Positions 1-5,065 of a DNA stretch of 5,065 nt are shown one piece after another. Where the stretch lies: NCBI GenBank assembly GCA_005888335.1, contig VAWY01000243.1, forward strand, positions 1-5,065, given 5' to 3'. The position numbers and the translations under genes were made by a program. The notes under the pieces are model-generated. The model was given only the letters and a program-made list of their open reading frames with translations. It was not told the origin of the DNA and searched no databases. Source of the DNA: Actinomycetota bacterium (lineage in GTDB: Bacteria > Actinomycetota > Thermoleophilia > Solirubrobacterales > Solirubrobacteraceae). Each line of letters begins with the position of its first letter. Within the stretch, counting starts at the first letter, position 1.

Positions 1-94
1 TGTGGTGGACGAACAGGTCCTTGCCGCTGTCGTCCGGCGTGATGAAGCCGAAGCCCTTGTCGTCGTTGAACCACTTCACGGTTCCGGTCGCCAT
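1..94 (-). CDS. Cold-shock protein, CspA family (N-terminal part, cut by window edge)
   Basis: The first 31 codons of a small single-domain cold-shock protein are present; the rest lies beyond the left edge. The translation begins [18 protein letters not shown]. It contains the RNP1 nucleic-acid-binding motif KGFGFI at residues 13-18 and the RNP2-type motif DLFVHH at residues 26-31, both in the expected order and spacing. The family folds as a five-stranded OB barrel that binds single-stranded RNA and DNA and melts RNA structure; it acts in the cytoplasm. Family members are usually 65-75 residues, so a little under half is visible. The start is secure: the ATG at 94-92 follows AGGAGG by six bases, and the protein starts where the family normally does. 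Many actinobacterial genomes carry several paralogues, so no letter is assigned. Whether this copy is cold-induced cannot be told from sequence. Confidence 0.96.
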   Translation of the reverse strand, partial: MATGTVKWFNDDKGFGFITPDDSGKDLFVHH

Positions 95-100
95 GGCGAT

Positions 101-106
101 CCTCCT
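101..106 (-). promoter_or_regulatory. Ribosome binding site of the cold-shock gene
   Basis: AGGAGG on the minus strand, six bases before the ATG at 94. It is a full match to the anti-Shine-Dalgarno core and the strongest ribosome site in the window, as expected for a highly expressed cold-shock protein. Confidence 0.9.
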
Positions 107-174
107 ACGTCGGTGAACTGCGGACGCGGGAGACGCTTTGCGGCGACGACTGCGGGCGCTGAACACTGCTTGCT

Positions 175-192
175 GCCGGACACATGTCCGGC
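175..192. repeat. Perfect 8-bp inverted repeat between the membrane gene and the cold-shock gene
   Basis: The 18 bases GCCGGACACATGTCCGGC form a perfect palindrome-like repeat: two 8-base arms and a 2-base centre, or as RNA a 7-bp stem with a 4-base loop. It lies 30 bases past the stop of the membrane-protein gene and 80 bases before the cold-shock ATG. No T-run follows on either strand, so it is not a classical intrinsic terminator. It could be an operator, a 5'-leader hairpin of the cold-shock mRNA, or a transcript-end stabiliser. The rest of the 95-221 spacer shows no promoter I can call with confidence; TAGAGT and TATCAA (minus strand, at 210-205 and 199-194) are weak -10 candidates without a matching -35. 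Confidence 0.6.
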
Positions 193-221
193 CTTGATAC
201 CAGCACTCTAGCGACCCGGGG

Positions 222-1205
222 CTACGGTGGCGGCTCGCCACGCGCCACGGCCCGTTCGTGGCGCATCGCAGCGCTGGCGCCGGCCGACCACAAGCGGTCG
301 GCGCCGGCCCACGCGGCGAAGCACAGTCCGCCGAGCGTGCCGGTCACCGTCATGAGCACCCCGGCCGCGGCGGCGGGCGCGACGCCGCTGCGGCCGAGGA
401 TGAGCACCGCGGCGGCGGCGCCGACGCTCGGACCCACCGGGAGCTGGCCGATGCTCACCACCGCGATCAGCACCGCGATCGCATCCAGAAACGACGCCTC
501 CAGCCCGACGGCGTGCAGCAGCATCCAGTTGCGGAAGATCTGCGCGAACACCGCGAGCAGGACGAAGGCGATGACCCGGCTCCCGCCGCGCACGCTGCGG
601 AGCACTGCCAGGCCGCGCCAGAGGTCGCGGCCCTTGCGCAGACCGAGGTGGCGCAGTCCGGCGCTCGCGGTCCCGATCACCGCGAGCGCGATGAGCGGCA
701 GCCACCAGGGCACGCCGAGCGGGGCGATCAGCGTGAACGAGCTCAGCGCCGCGAGCATCGCCTCGACGGCCAGGATCGGGAACTCGGCGGCGATCAGCGT
801 CGGGACCTGCGGGCTGACCGCCGGCGAGGAGCGGCGCAGCGCGGCGATCCGCGCGGCGACACCGAGCTGGCCGTTGAAGACGCCGCCCAGCACCTGCATG
901 CTCGATGCGCGGTAGAGCACACGGCGCGCGACCGTCCCGCCGGCCGCCTCGATGGTGAGATGCCACGCCTCGCTGCGGGCGACGAGCGCGACGATCTGCA
1001 GCAGGGCGGTCACCGCGAGCACCCATGCCGAAGCCTCGGAGATCGCCGCGGCGAACTCGTGCCGGCGCCTCGCGAGCACGACGGCGAGGACTGCCGCCGC
1101 AGCCAGCGATCCGATGACCGTGACCAGCACGGGATGGCGGCGCGCGAAGCGGCGCACGGCGAGGATCGATGCACGCGCGACGCCCACGAGGCGAGTCTGG
1201 CGCAT
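222..1205 (-). CDS. Flippase-like / lysylphosphatidylglycerol synthase transmembrane-region family protein
   Basis: A 327-residue integral membrane protein. A basic N-terminus rich in Arg (about residues 1-24) precedes a first hydrophobic helix at 25-46, followed by helices near 58-77, 133-160, 165-184, 208-230, 239-271 and 275-302. A short Arg-rich, Pro-ending tail comes last. The pattern of G-rich hydrophobic helices, the segment [19 protein letters not shown] near 107-125 and the late [21 protein letters not shown] block near 254-274 resemble the UPF0104/YbhN group (LPG-synthase TM region, PF03706). This fits the family's usual 300-350 residues. There is no C-terminal aminoacyl-transferase domain, so it is not a full MprF. 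Family members are proposed to move lipids or lipid-linked sugars across the membrane; the substrate here is unknown. The ATG at 1205 has a modest GGAG seven bases upstream. It is divergent from the small gene at 1291 and is followed 127 bases later by the cold-shock gene. Confidence 0.75.
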   Translation of the reverse strand: MRQTRLVGVARASILAVRRFARRHPVLVTVIGSLAAAAVLAVVLARRRHEFAAAISEASAWVLAVTALLQIVALVARSEAWHLTIEAAGGTVARRVLYRASSMQVLGGVFNGQLGVAARIAALRRSSPAVSPQVPTLIAAEFPILAVEAMLAALSSFTLIAPLGVPWWLPLIALAVIGTASAGLRHLGLRKGRDLWRGLAVLRSVRGGSRVIAFVLLAVFAQIFRNWMLLHAVGLEASFLDAIAVLIAVVSIGQLPVGPSVGAAAAVLILGRSGVAPAAAAGVLMTVTGTLGGLCFAAWAGADRLWSAGASAAMRHERAVARGEPPP

Positions 1206-1222
1206 CGGGGCGCTCCGCCACC

Positions 1223-1241
1223 GCGCGCCGTCGAGGCGCGC
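1223..1241. repeat. GC-rich inverted repeat in the divergent intergenic region
   Basis: Arms GCGCGCC (1223-1229) and GGCGCGC (1235-1241) are separated by five bases. On the minus strand this would form a 7-bp hairpin in the leader of the membrane-protein mRNA, 18 bases before its ATG. It may be structural, or chance in such GC-rich DNA. Confidence 0.35.
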
Positions 1242-1252
1242 CGGCGGTTGCT

Positions 1253-1281
1253 TTTACAGACCGGCGACGCGCAGCGATACT
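1253..1281 (+). promoter_or_regulatory. Sigma70-type promoter for the small-ORF / unknown-protein pair
   Basis: TTTACA (1253-1258, five of six to TTGACA) is followed by exactly 17 bases and then GATACT (1276-1281, four of six to TATAAT including the key A and final T). This is an AT-rich patch in otherwise GC-saturated DNA. The expected transcription start, about seven bases past the -10, falls near 1287-1290, directly at the ATG at 1291. That would give a leaderless mRNA, a common arrangement in Actinobacteria, and would explain why no Shine-Dalgarno sequence precedes that ATG. Confidence 0.6.
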
Positions 1282-1290
1282 TGCCTGAGC

Positions 1291-1437
1291 ATGGGTCTTC
1301 CCGGTGAGTCGATTCCCATCATCGTCGAGCCCCTCAAGCTGCCGGAGCCGGCGCGCGAACCCGAGCGGGCGGAACCGCCGCCCGAGGCGGTTCCCACGGA
1401 GCCGGTCAGTCCGGCCGAAGAGCCGCTGCCCGCGTGA
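1291..1437 (+). CDS. Small Pro/Glu-rich acidic protein, 48 aa, unknown function
   Basis: The product starts MGLPGESIPIIVEPLKLP, then becomes a low-complexity tail of alternating Pro, Glu and Ala ending EEPLPA. I count 14 Pro and 10 Glu in 48 residues with only three basic residues, so it is strongly acidic and surely unfolded after about residue 16. There is no Cys, signal peptide or membrane helix. Three things support a real gene despite its size: a well-spaced promoter ending nine bases before the ATG, a stop codon that overlaps the next start in the form GTGA, and a hydrophobic IPIIVEPL patch followed by a composition not dictated by GC content alone. No Shine-Dalgarno is visible, in keeping with leaderless translation. 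The patch could be a short binding motif for a partner, possibly the downstream protein; this is inference. I do not recognise a named family. The frame stays open upstream of 1291 but has no better start. Confidence 0.65.
   Translation: MGLPGESIPIIVEPLKLPEPAREPERAEPPPEAVPTEPVSPAEEPLPA
1434..1437 (+). other. GTGA stop/start overlap coupling the small gene to the 204-aa gene
   Basis: The TGA of the small gene (1435-1437) shares bases with the GTG start (1434-1436) of the next. No well-placed Shine-Dalgarno sequence precedes this GTG, so re-initiation by ribosomes finishing the small gene is the likely mode of translation. A GGAGG at 1444-1448 points to an out-of-frame GTG and is not used. Confidence 0.7.
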
Positions 1438-2048
1438 GCACGCCGGAGGACGCGCGTGACCGACCGGACGTGCTGACGTTCGTCGAGTGCGTGAGCGGCT
1501 ATCGCGCCTGGCTGGCCGATGCGCGCGATCAGCTCTGGCCGATCTCTGATTGTCGCCGCCCATGGGTGCCCGGCATCAATACGGCGCGTTGCAATTGCGG
1601 GGAGTGGAGCAGCCTGCGTTTCGAGTGGTCGCTCTACGAGGGGCACCGGGTCCTCGAACCGGCCCCGGAGCACCCGGCGCCGGCGGCCGACTGTGAGTGT
1701 GGCCTGTACTCGTGGCGCCGTCCGAGGAGGAGGTGGCGAGACGATCCCGTGCGGGCGTCCCTGCCGCGCGTCATCGGCGCCGTCGCGTCCTGGGGCGCCT
1801 TGCACGTCCACGACGACGGCTTTCGCGCCGAGCACGCCTGCGTCGTCTCGCTCGCCTATCACGCCGCGGCACGGCCCGAGGCGCTGGCCGTGCTGGAACG
1901 AATTGCCCGCCGCTACCGGGTCGACCTCGTGCCGCTGGACGAGCTCGAGGAGGCGGCAAGCCGGCATGGGACACCGCTCCCCGACGATCTCCGCCCGCCA
2001 CCGGTCACGACGAACTGCGGAGCGTCTGATCAGAGCACCAGCCCGTGA
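1434..2048 (+). CDS. Conserved-looking protein of unknown function with CxC...H...CxCG cysteine cluster
   Basis: A 204-residue soluble protein with no signal peptide or membrane helix. Regions in order: FVECVSGYRAW (16-26); RPWVPGINTARCNC (42-55) with Cys53 and Cys55; an aromatic stretch; EHPAPAADCECGLYSW (79-94) with His80, Cys87 and Cys89; a basic linker; then VIGAVASWGALHVHDDGFRAEHA (113-135). From memory, actinobacterial hypothetical proteins share a similar layout: a GYR-W start, a Cys/His cluster ending CxCGxY, then a G-V-x-x-W-G ... H-x-x-G-x-R-A-E block. The cluster could hold zinc or an iron-sulfur centre, but no activity is known to me. The start GTG overlaps the upstream stop (GTGA), indicating translational coupling. 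The C-terminal tail past about residue 188 looks unconserved and overlaps the oppositely oriented P5C dehydrogenase gene by 19 bases. The coding assignment is firm; the function is open. Confidence 0.85.
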   Translation: MSTPEDARDRPDVLTFVECVSGYRAWLADARDQLWPISDCRRPWVPGINTARCNCGEWSSLRFEWSLYEGHRVLEPAPEHPAPAADCECGLYSWRRPRRRWRDDPVRASLPRVIGAVASWGALHVHDDGFRAEHACVVSLAYHAAARPEALAVLERIARRYRVDLVPLDELEEAASRHGTPLPDDLRPPPVTTNCGASDQSTSP

Positions 2049-3589
2049 CGGACGGTGTTCTCGGTCATGGCCCTCGCCTCGACGAACTGCAGGAGGTAGT
2101 CGGGACCGCCCGCCTTCGGGCCGGTGCCTGAGAGGCGCCCGCCGCCGAACGGCTGCCGGCCGACCATCGCGCCGGTGGTGTCGCGGTTGACGTAGAAGTT
2201 GCCGACCGGCGTGCGCGACGCGACCTCGTCGACGGTCCGGGGACTGCGGGTGAAGAGCGCGCCCGTCAGTGCGAACGGGCCCGCCTCGACGATCTCGCAC
2301 GCGTGACGGACGCTGGGGACGGCCTCCACCGACAGCACGGGGCCGAACAGCTCGTCGGTGACGGCCGCCGACGTCGCCGGGAGGCCGGCGAGCACGGTCG
2401 GCGGCACGTAGTAGCCGTCGGCGTGCGGGCATGCGGCCCGCGCCACGCGCGCCGCGGCCGGAAGCTCGCGCTCGATCAGCGCGAGGAGGCGATCGCGGCT
2501 CGCCGCATCGATGACCGGCGGGACATCGGTCGCAAAGTCGTCCGCGGGCCCGACCCGCAGGCTCGCCACCGCGCCGGTGAGCCGGTCGAGGAACGCCTCC
2601 GCGACCGCGTCGTGCACGAGCACCCGGGACGCCGCGGAGCACTTCTGCCCGGCGAAGCCGAACGCCGAGCGCAGGACCGCGGGCACGGCGTCGTCGAGGT
2701 CGGCGTCGGCGTCGACGATGACGCAGTTCTTGCCGCCCATCTCGGCGATGACCTTCTTGATGTGGCGCTGCCCTGGGACGACGGTGGCGGCCCGCTGCAG
2801 GATGGCGAGCCCGGCTGCGCAGGAGCCCGTGAACGCGATGGTGTGCACCCGCGGGTCCGCGACGAGGGCCTTGCCGGGCTCGTCGCCGCCCGGGAGCAGG
2901 GCGAGCGCGTCGTGCGGCACGCCGGCGGCGTGCAGCGCGTCGACGACGGCCTTGGCGCAGGCGGGCGCCTGCTCGGCAGGCTTGAGGATCGCGGCGTTGC
3001 CGGTCGCGAGCGCCGCGGCGACCATGCCCGCGCCGATCGCCAGCGGGAAGTTCCAGGGCGCGATCACCGCGGTGACGCCGCGCGCGACGTAGCGCATCGT
3101 GTTGCGCTCGCCCGGCAGCTGCAGCAGTCCACGCCCCTCGTCGAGGAGCAGCGCTCCGCGTGAGTAGTACTCGAGGAAGTCGATCGCCTCGCAGACGTCG
3201 GCGTCGGCCTCCGGCCACGGCTTGCCCGCCTCGCGCACGGCGAGCGCCGTCAGCTCGAGGCGCTGGTCGCGCAGCAACCCTGCCGCGCGCTGCAGGACGC
3301 GTGCCCGCTGCTGCGCCGGCACGGCGGACCACTCGCGGTGCCCGCGTTCGGCGCAGGCGACGGCCTCGACAGCCTGCTCAGCCGTCGTCGCCTGTGCCAC
3401 CGCCACGACGCGGGACGGCGCGGACGGATCGACGGAGTCGAAGCTCACACCGTCCTGCAGGCCGTCGCCGATCAGCACGGGCACGCGCAGCGGCAGTCGC
3501 GCGTCGAGCGCCTGGAGCGCGTCCAGCGCGGCACAGCGCAGCTCCGGGCGCCGGAGCTCCAGGAGCGGCTCGTTGGCGAACTCGTTCAC
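2030..3589 (-). CDS. L-glutamate gamma-semialdehyde (1-pyrroline-5-carboxylate) dehydrogenase
   Basis: A 519-residue aldehyde dehydrogenase that oxidises glutamate semialdehyde, the open form of P5C, to glutamate with NAD(P)+; this is the second step of proline breakdown. Visible family parts: APWNFP at 177-182, LKPAE at 202-206, FTGS of the cofactor site at 253-256, catalytic base Glu283 in AEMGGKN, catalytic Cys317 in GQKCSA, and DELFGPV at 412-418. The C-terminal stretch 463-502 (GNFYVNRDTTGAMVGRQPFGG, then SGTGPKAGGPDYLLQF) is diagnostic of P5C dehydrogenases rather than other aldehyde dehydrogenases. Length suits the monofunctional enzyme and the matching half of a short PutA. The GTG start at 3589 overlaps the proline dehydrogenase stop and has GGAGG four bases upstream. 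The frame stays open far upstream, but that part is Arg/Ala-rich shadow of the proline dehydrogenase gene, not protein. Naming varies (pruA, rocA, putA2), so no symbol is given. Confidence 0.96.
   Translation of the reverse strand: MNEFANEPLLELRRPELRCAALDALQALDARLPLRVPVLIGDGLQDGVSFDSVDPSAPSRVVAVAQATTAEQAVEAVACAERGHREWSAVPAQQRARVLQRAAGLLRDQRLELTALAVREAGKPWPEADADVCEAIDFLEYYSRGALLLDEGRGLLQLPGERNTMRYVARGVTAVIAPWNFPLAIGAGMVAAALATGNAAILKPAEQAPACAKAVVDALHAAGVPHDALALLPGGDEPGKALVADPRVHTIAFTGSCAAGLAILQRAATVVPGQRHIKKVIAEMGGKNCVIVDADADLDDAVPAVLRSAFGFAGQKCSAASRVLVHDAVAEAFLDRLTGAVASLRVGPADDFATDVPPVIDAASRDRLLALIERELPAAARVARAACPHADGYYVPPTVLAGLPATSAAVTDELFGPVLSVEAVPSVRHACEIVEAGPFALTGALFTRSPRTVDEVASRTPVGNFYVNRDTTGAMVGRQPFGGGRLSGTGPKAGGPDYLLQFVEARAMTENTVRHGLVL
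3586..3589 (-). other. GTGA overlap coupling proline dehydrogenase to P5C dehydrogenase
   Basis: The proline dehydrogenase stop TGA (3588-3586) overlaps the P5C dehydrogenase start GTG (3589-3587). A GGAGG at 3598-3594, inside the end of the upstream gene, lies four bases before the GTG. Coupled translation would keep the two enzymes in step. Confidence 0.85.
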
Positions 3590-4938
3590 GGGGCCTCCAA
3601 GAGGGTCGCGATGTCGGCGCCGCAGGCGCGGGCGGCGAGGAAGGAGTCGTTGGCCGTGTTCTCGAGCAGTCGCCGCACGAGGTACGCCATGCCGGCGACC
3701 AGGTCGCCGATCGGGCAGTAGGTGCGCACGCGCCGGCCGGTCGCGGCGATCGCGGCCTGCAGGTCGTCGCCCAGGCCCCGCAGCACCTGCAGCTCCAGGT
3801 CGTGGCGCGGCAGCCCGACGGCGTCCGCGTAGGCGCACGCCTGCGCGATCGAGCGCACGTTGTGCGACGCGATCGCGGGCCGCACGAGGCTCGCGGCGTC
3901 GATCAGCCGGCGCGTGAGCGCCTCGTAGTTGCGATCGCAGTCGCGGCGGTCGGTGAACACCGGCGCCGGCCAGCCGTGCTGCGTCGCCTCGACGAGCTCG
4001 TGGTCCCAGTAGGCGCCCTTGACGAGACGCACGGTGAACGGCACCGCGCGGCGCGTCCTCGCCGCCCATTCGAGGATGGCGTCGACGTGCGCGGGCGACT
4101 CGACGAGGTAGGCCTGAACCACCAGGCCGGCGGACGGGCCCGCGGCGAACTCGGGCTCCTCCAACAGCTGCAGGAGCAGGCGCGTGGTCGCGTCGCGGGT
4201 GTCGAGCGACTCCATGTCGACGTGCAGGTGCGCGCCGCAGTCGCGGGCGATCCGCAGCAGGCGCCGCAGGCGCGGCCTGGCGCCGTCGATCCCGCGCTCG
4301 GGCGCGAGCGCGCGCAGCTCGGGCGTGAGGGCCGAGACCTTGACGGAGAGGTTGACTCTCGGCAGCTCGCCGTGGGAGTCGCGCTCGAGCGCCGGGCGCG
4401 CCGGCCAGTGAGCGGCTGCCGCGGCGAGGGTCCGCAGCGTGTCCTCGCAGCGAGCGGCGTAGCGGTCGGCCTCGTCCTCGGTGACTGTCGCCTCGCCGAG
4501 CAGGTCGATCGTCGTCGCCGCGCCGGCGCGCCAGAGCCGCTCGATCTCCCGGAGGGCGCCGGCGGCGTCCTCGCCGGCGATGAAGCGCCGGGCCATGTGG
4601 CCGATGCCCCAGCCGGCGGCCGCTGCGACGGGACGCCGGACGGACGCACCGCCGACCGCTCGGGCCAACCGCCGAGCCGCCGGTGAGCCCTCCGCCGCCT
4701 CGAGCAGCTCGTGCAGGTGGCGAACGAGCTCGTCGGGCGTCCGGCATGCGGGACGGACGTCGACGAAGCGAAAGAGCGCGGCGCGCAGTTGCGCGTCGGA
4801 CATGATCGCGCCGGTCAGCCGGCGCTCGACGCCTGCGGCGGAGAGGGGTCGAGACGACAGCAGCCGCTGCGACAGCTCGAGCCCGATCGCGCGTATGCCG
4901 TCCTGCAGGTCCGGCGTTTCGGTGGTCACGGTGGCCAT
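3586..4938 (-). CDS. Proline dehydrogenase, PutA-type (FAD enzyme), with N-terminal PutA-like arm
   Basis: A 450-residue flavoenzyme that oxidises L-proline to 1-pyrroline-5-carboxylate and passes electrons to the quinone pool. Residue numbers here count from the GTG at 4944, two codons earlier. The (beta/alpha)8 barrel runs from about 190: SVKVSAL 200-206, HVDMES 241-246, VVQAYL 275-280, RLVKGAYWD 306-314, ASHN 359-362, TYCPIGD 408-414 and AYLVRRLLEN 420-429. The last holds the Tyr and Arg-Arg pair that bind the proline carboxylate in E. coli PutA, and KGAYWD holds the FAD-site lysine. The barrel matches bifunctional PutA closely, and residues 25-85 (with LFRFVDV) resemble the PutA arm before the barrel; simple monofunctional enzymes near 300 residues lack this. 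There is no DNA-binding N-terminus. ATG 4938 was chosen over GTG 4944; neither has a clear Shine-Dalgarno. The gene lies 32 bases after the stop of an upstream gene and is coupled to the next enzyme. Confidence 0.93.
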   Translation of the reverse strand: MATVTTETPDLQDGIRAIGLELSQRLLSSRPLSAAGVERRLTGAIMSDAQLRAALFRFVDVRPACRTPDELVRHLHELLEAAEGSPAARRLARAVGGASVRRPVAAAAGWGIGHMARRFIAGEDAAGALREIERLWRAGAATTIDLLGEATVTEDEADRYAARCEDTLRTLAAAAAHWPARPALERDSHGELPRVNLSVKVSALTPELRALAPERGIDGARPRLRRLLRIARDCGAHLHVDMESLDTRDATTRLLLQLLEEPEFAAGPSAGLVVQAYLVESPAHVDAILEWAARTRRAVPFTVRLVKGAYWDHELVEATQHGWPAPVFTDRRDCDRNYEALTRRLIDAASLVRPAIASHNVRSIAQACAYADAVGLPRHDLELQVLRGLGDDLQAAIAATGRRVRTYCPIGDLVAGMAYLVRRLLENTANDSFLAARACGADIATLLEAP

Positions 4939-4970
4939 GGGCACAGTGGACCGCGCTTGGCCGTCGCGGT

Positions 4971-5065
4971 CTACGCCTTTGTGTTGCGACCTTCCGCGGC
5001 GGCGTGCGACAGCCGTCGCACCTTGAGCGCGAGGTGCAGCAGCAGCCGGTCGTCCCCGCGCGAGA
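4971..5065 (-). CDS. C-terminal end of an upstream gene, possibly a PucR-family transcriptional regulator (cut by window edge)
   Basis: The minus strand from the right edge reads 30 codons, SRGDDRLLLHLALKVRRL and then SHAAAEGRNTKA, before a TAG at 4973-4971. The D-D-R-L-L-L-H-L-A-L-K-x-R-R-L helix followed by a short loose tail resembles the extreme C-terminus of PucR/CdaR-type regulators, whose final helix after the HTH_30 DNA-binding domain often has this form. Such a regulator beside proline catabolism genes has precedent: in Mycobacterium tuberculosis a PucR-type activator (PruC) controls proline dehydrogenase and P5C dehydrogenase. It points the same way as the two enzyme genes, with only 32 bases between, so it may be the first gene of the operon. 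With 30 residues the family call is tentative; that a gene ends here is more likely than the name. Confidence 0.45.
   Translation of the reverse strand, partial: SRGDDRLLLHLALKVRRLSHAAAEGRNTKA

Noticed and set aside
175..192. Intrinsic terminator at the 18-base palindrome
   Set aside because: No run of T follows the stem on either strand, and the stem is short with a tiny loop.
952..1290. Upstream extension of the small Pro/Glu-rich gene to a 161-residue protein
   Set aside because: The extension is Ala/Arg/Thr-rich, antisense to the membrane gene and would span the promoter at 1253-1281. Protein character changes sharply at the ATG at 1291.
258..1307. 349-residue plus-strand open frame antisense to the membrane protein
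   Set aside because: The composition (His, Arg, Asp, Glu, Ala repeats) is typical of antisense frames of hydrophobic high-GC genes; no family resemblance.
208..1563. 451-residue minus-strand frame overlapping the membrane gene
   Set aside because: Arg-rich shadow in another frame. The 327-residue frame has a coherent membrane-protein pattern and a family match.
1697..2029. 110-residue plus-strand frame inside the 204-aa gene
   Set aside because: Arg/Ala-rich alternate frame of a gene with clear motifs; no separate signals.
1254..3332. 692-residue minus-strand open frame
   Set aside because: It is extremely Arg-rich and is a shadow of P5C dehydrogenase and of the opposite-strand 204-aa gene. 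It is a by-product of high GC, where stop codons are rare.
3160..4686. 508-residue plus-strand open frame antisense to the proline genes
   Set aside because: Low-complexity Arg/Gly/Ala composition, no recognisable domain, no ribosome site; antisense to two strongly supported enzymes.
3590..4747. In-frame upstream extension of P5C dehydrogenase to a 905-residue frame
   Set aside because: The extra 386 residues are Arg/Ala/Gly-rich with no domain, and they lie across the clearly real proline dehydrogenase gene in another frame. The GTG at 3589 has a GGAGG and matches the normal family N-terminus.

Overview
The window is very GC-rich and gene-dense. Its codon use has strong G/C third positions, and two gene pairs are coupled by 4-base GTGA overlaps. 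It also holds a two-gene unit of a type I associate with high-GC Actinobacteria. My best guess is an actinobacterium, possibly of the Thermoleophilia/Solirubrobacterales type. That placement is an inference from gene style and protein resemblance, not from a marker gene.

Left part (1-1205), all on the minus strand. The start of a cold-shock (CspA-type) gene runs off the left edge and has a textbook AGGAGG ribosome site. Upstream of it is a 127-base spacer with a perfect 8-bp inverted repeat. Next comes a complete gene for a polytopic membrane protein of the flippase-like / lysylphosphatidylglycerol-synthase transmembrane family.

Middle (1206-2048). An 85-base divergent intergenic region carries a good sigma70-like promoter reading rightward. 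Its predicted start point lies almost at the ATG of a 48-codon, Pro/Glu-rich small gene, so the mRNA is probably leaderless. The small gene is joined by a GTGA overlap to a 204-residue protein of unknown function. That protein has two CxC motifs, a histidine that could be a metal ligand and a conserved-looking C-terminal block. This pair is the least understood part of the window.

Right part (2030-5065), minus strand. This is a proline catabolism operon: the last 30 codons of a gene that may encode a PucR-type regulator, then a PutA-like proline dehydrogenase (about 450 aa), then L-glutamate-gamma-semialdehyde (P5C) dehydrogenase (519 aa). The two enzymes overlap by GTGA and together equal a small bifunctional PutA split in two. 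They convert proline to glutamate through P5C. The P5C dehydrogenase gene ends tail-to-tail with the unknown 204-aa gene, with a 19-base overlap. I saw no tRNA, rRNA, CRISPR array, insertion sequence or phage gene.
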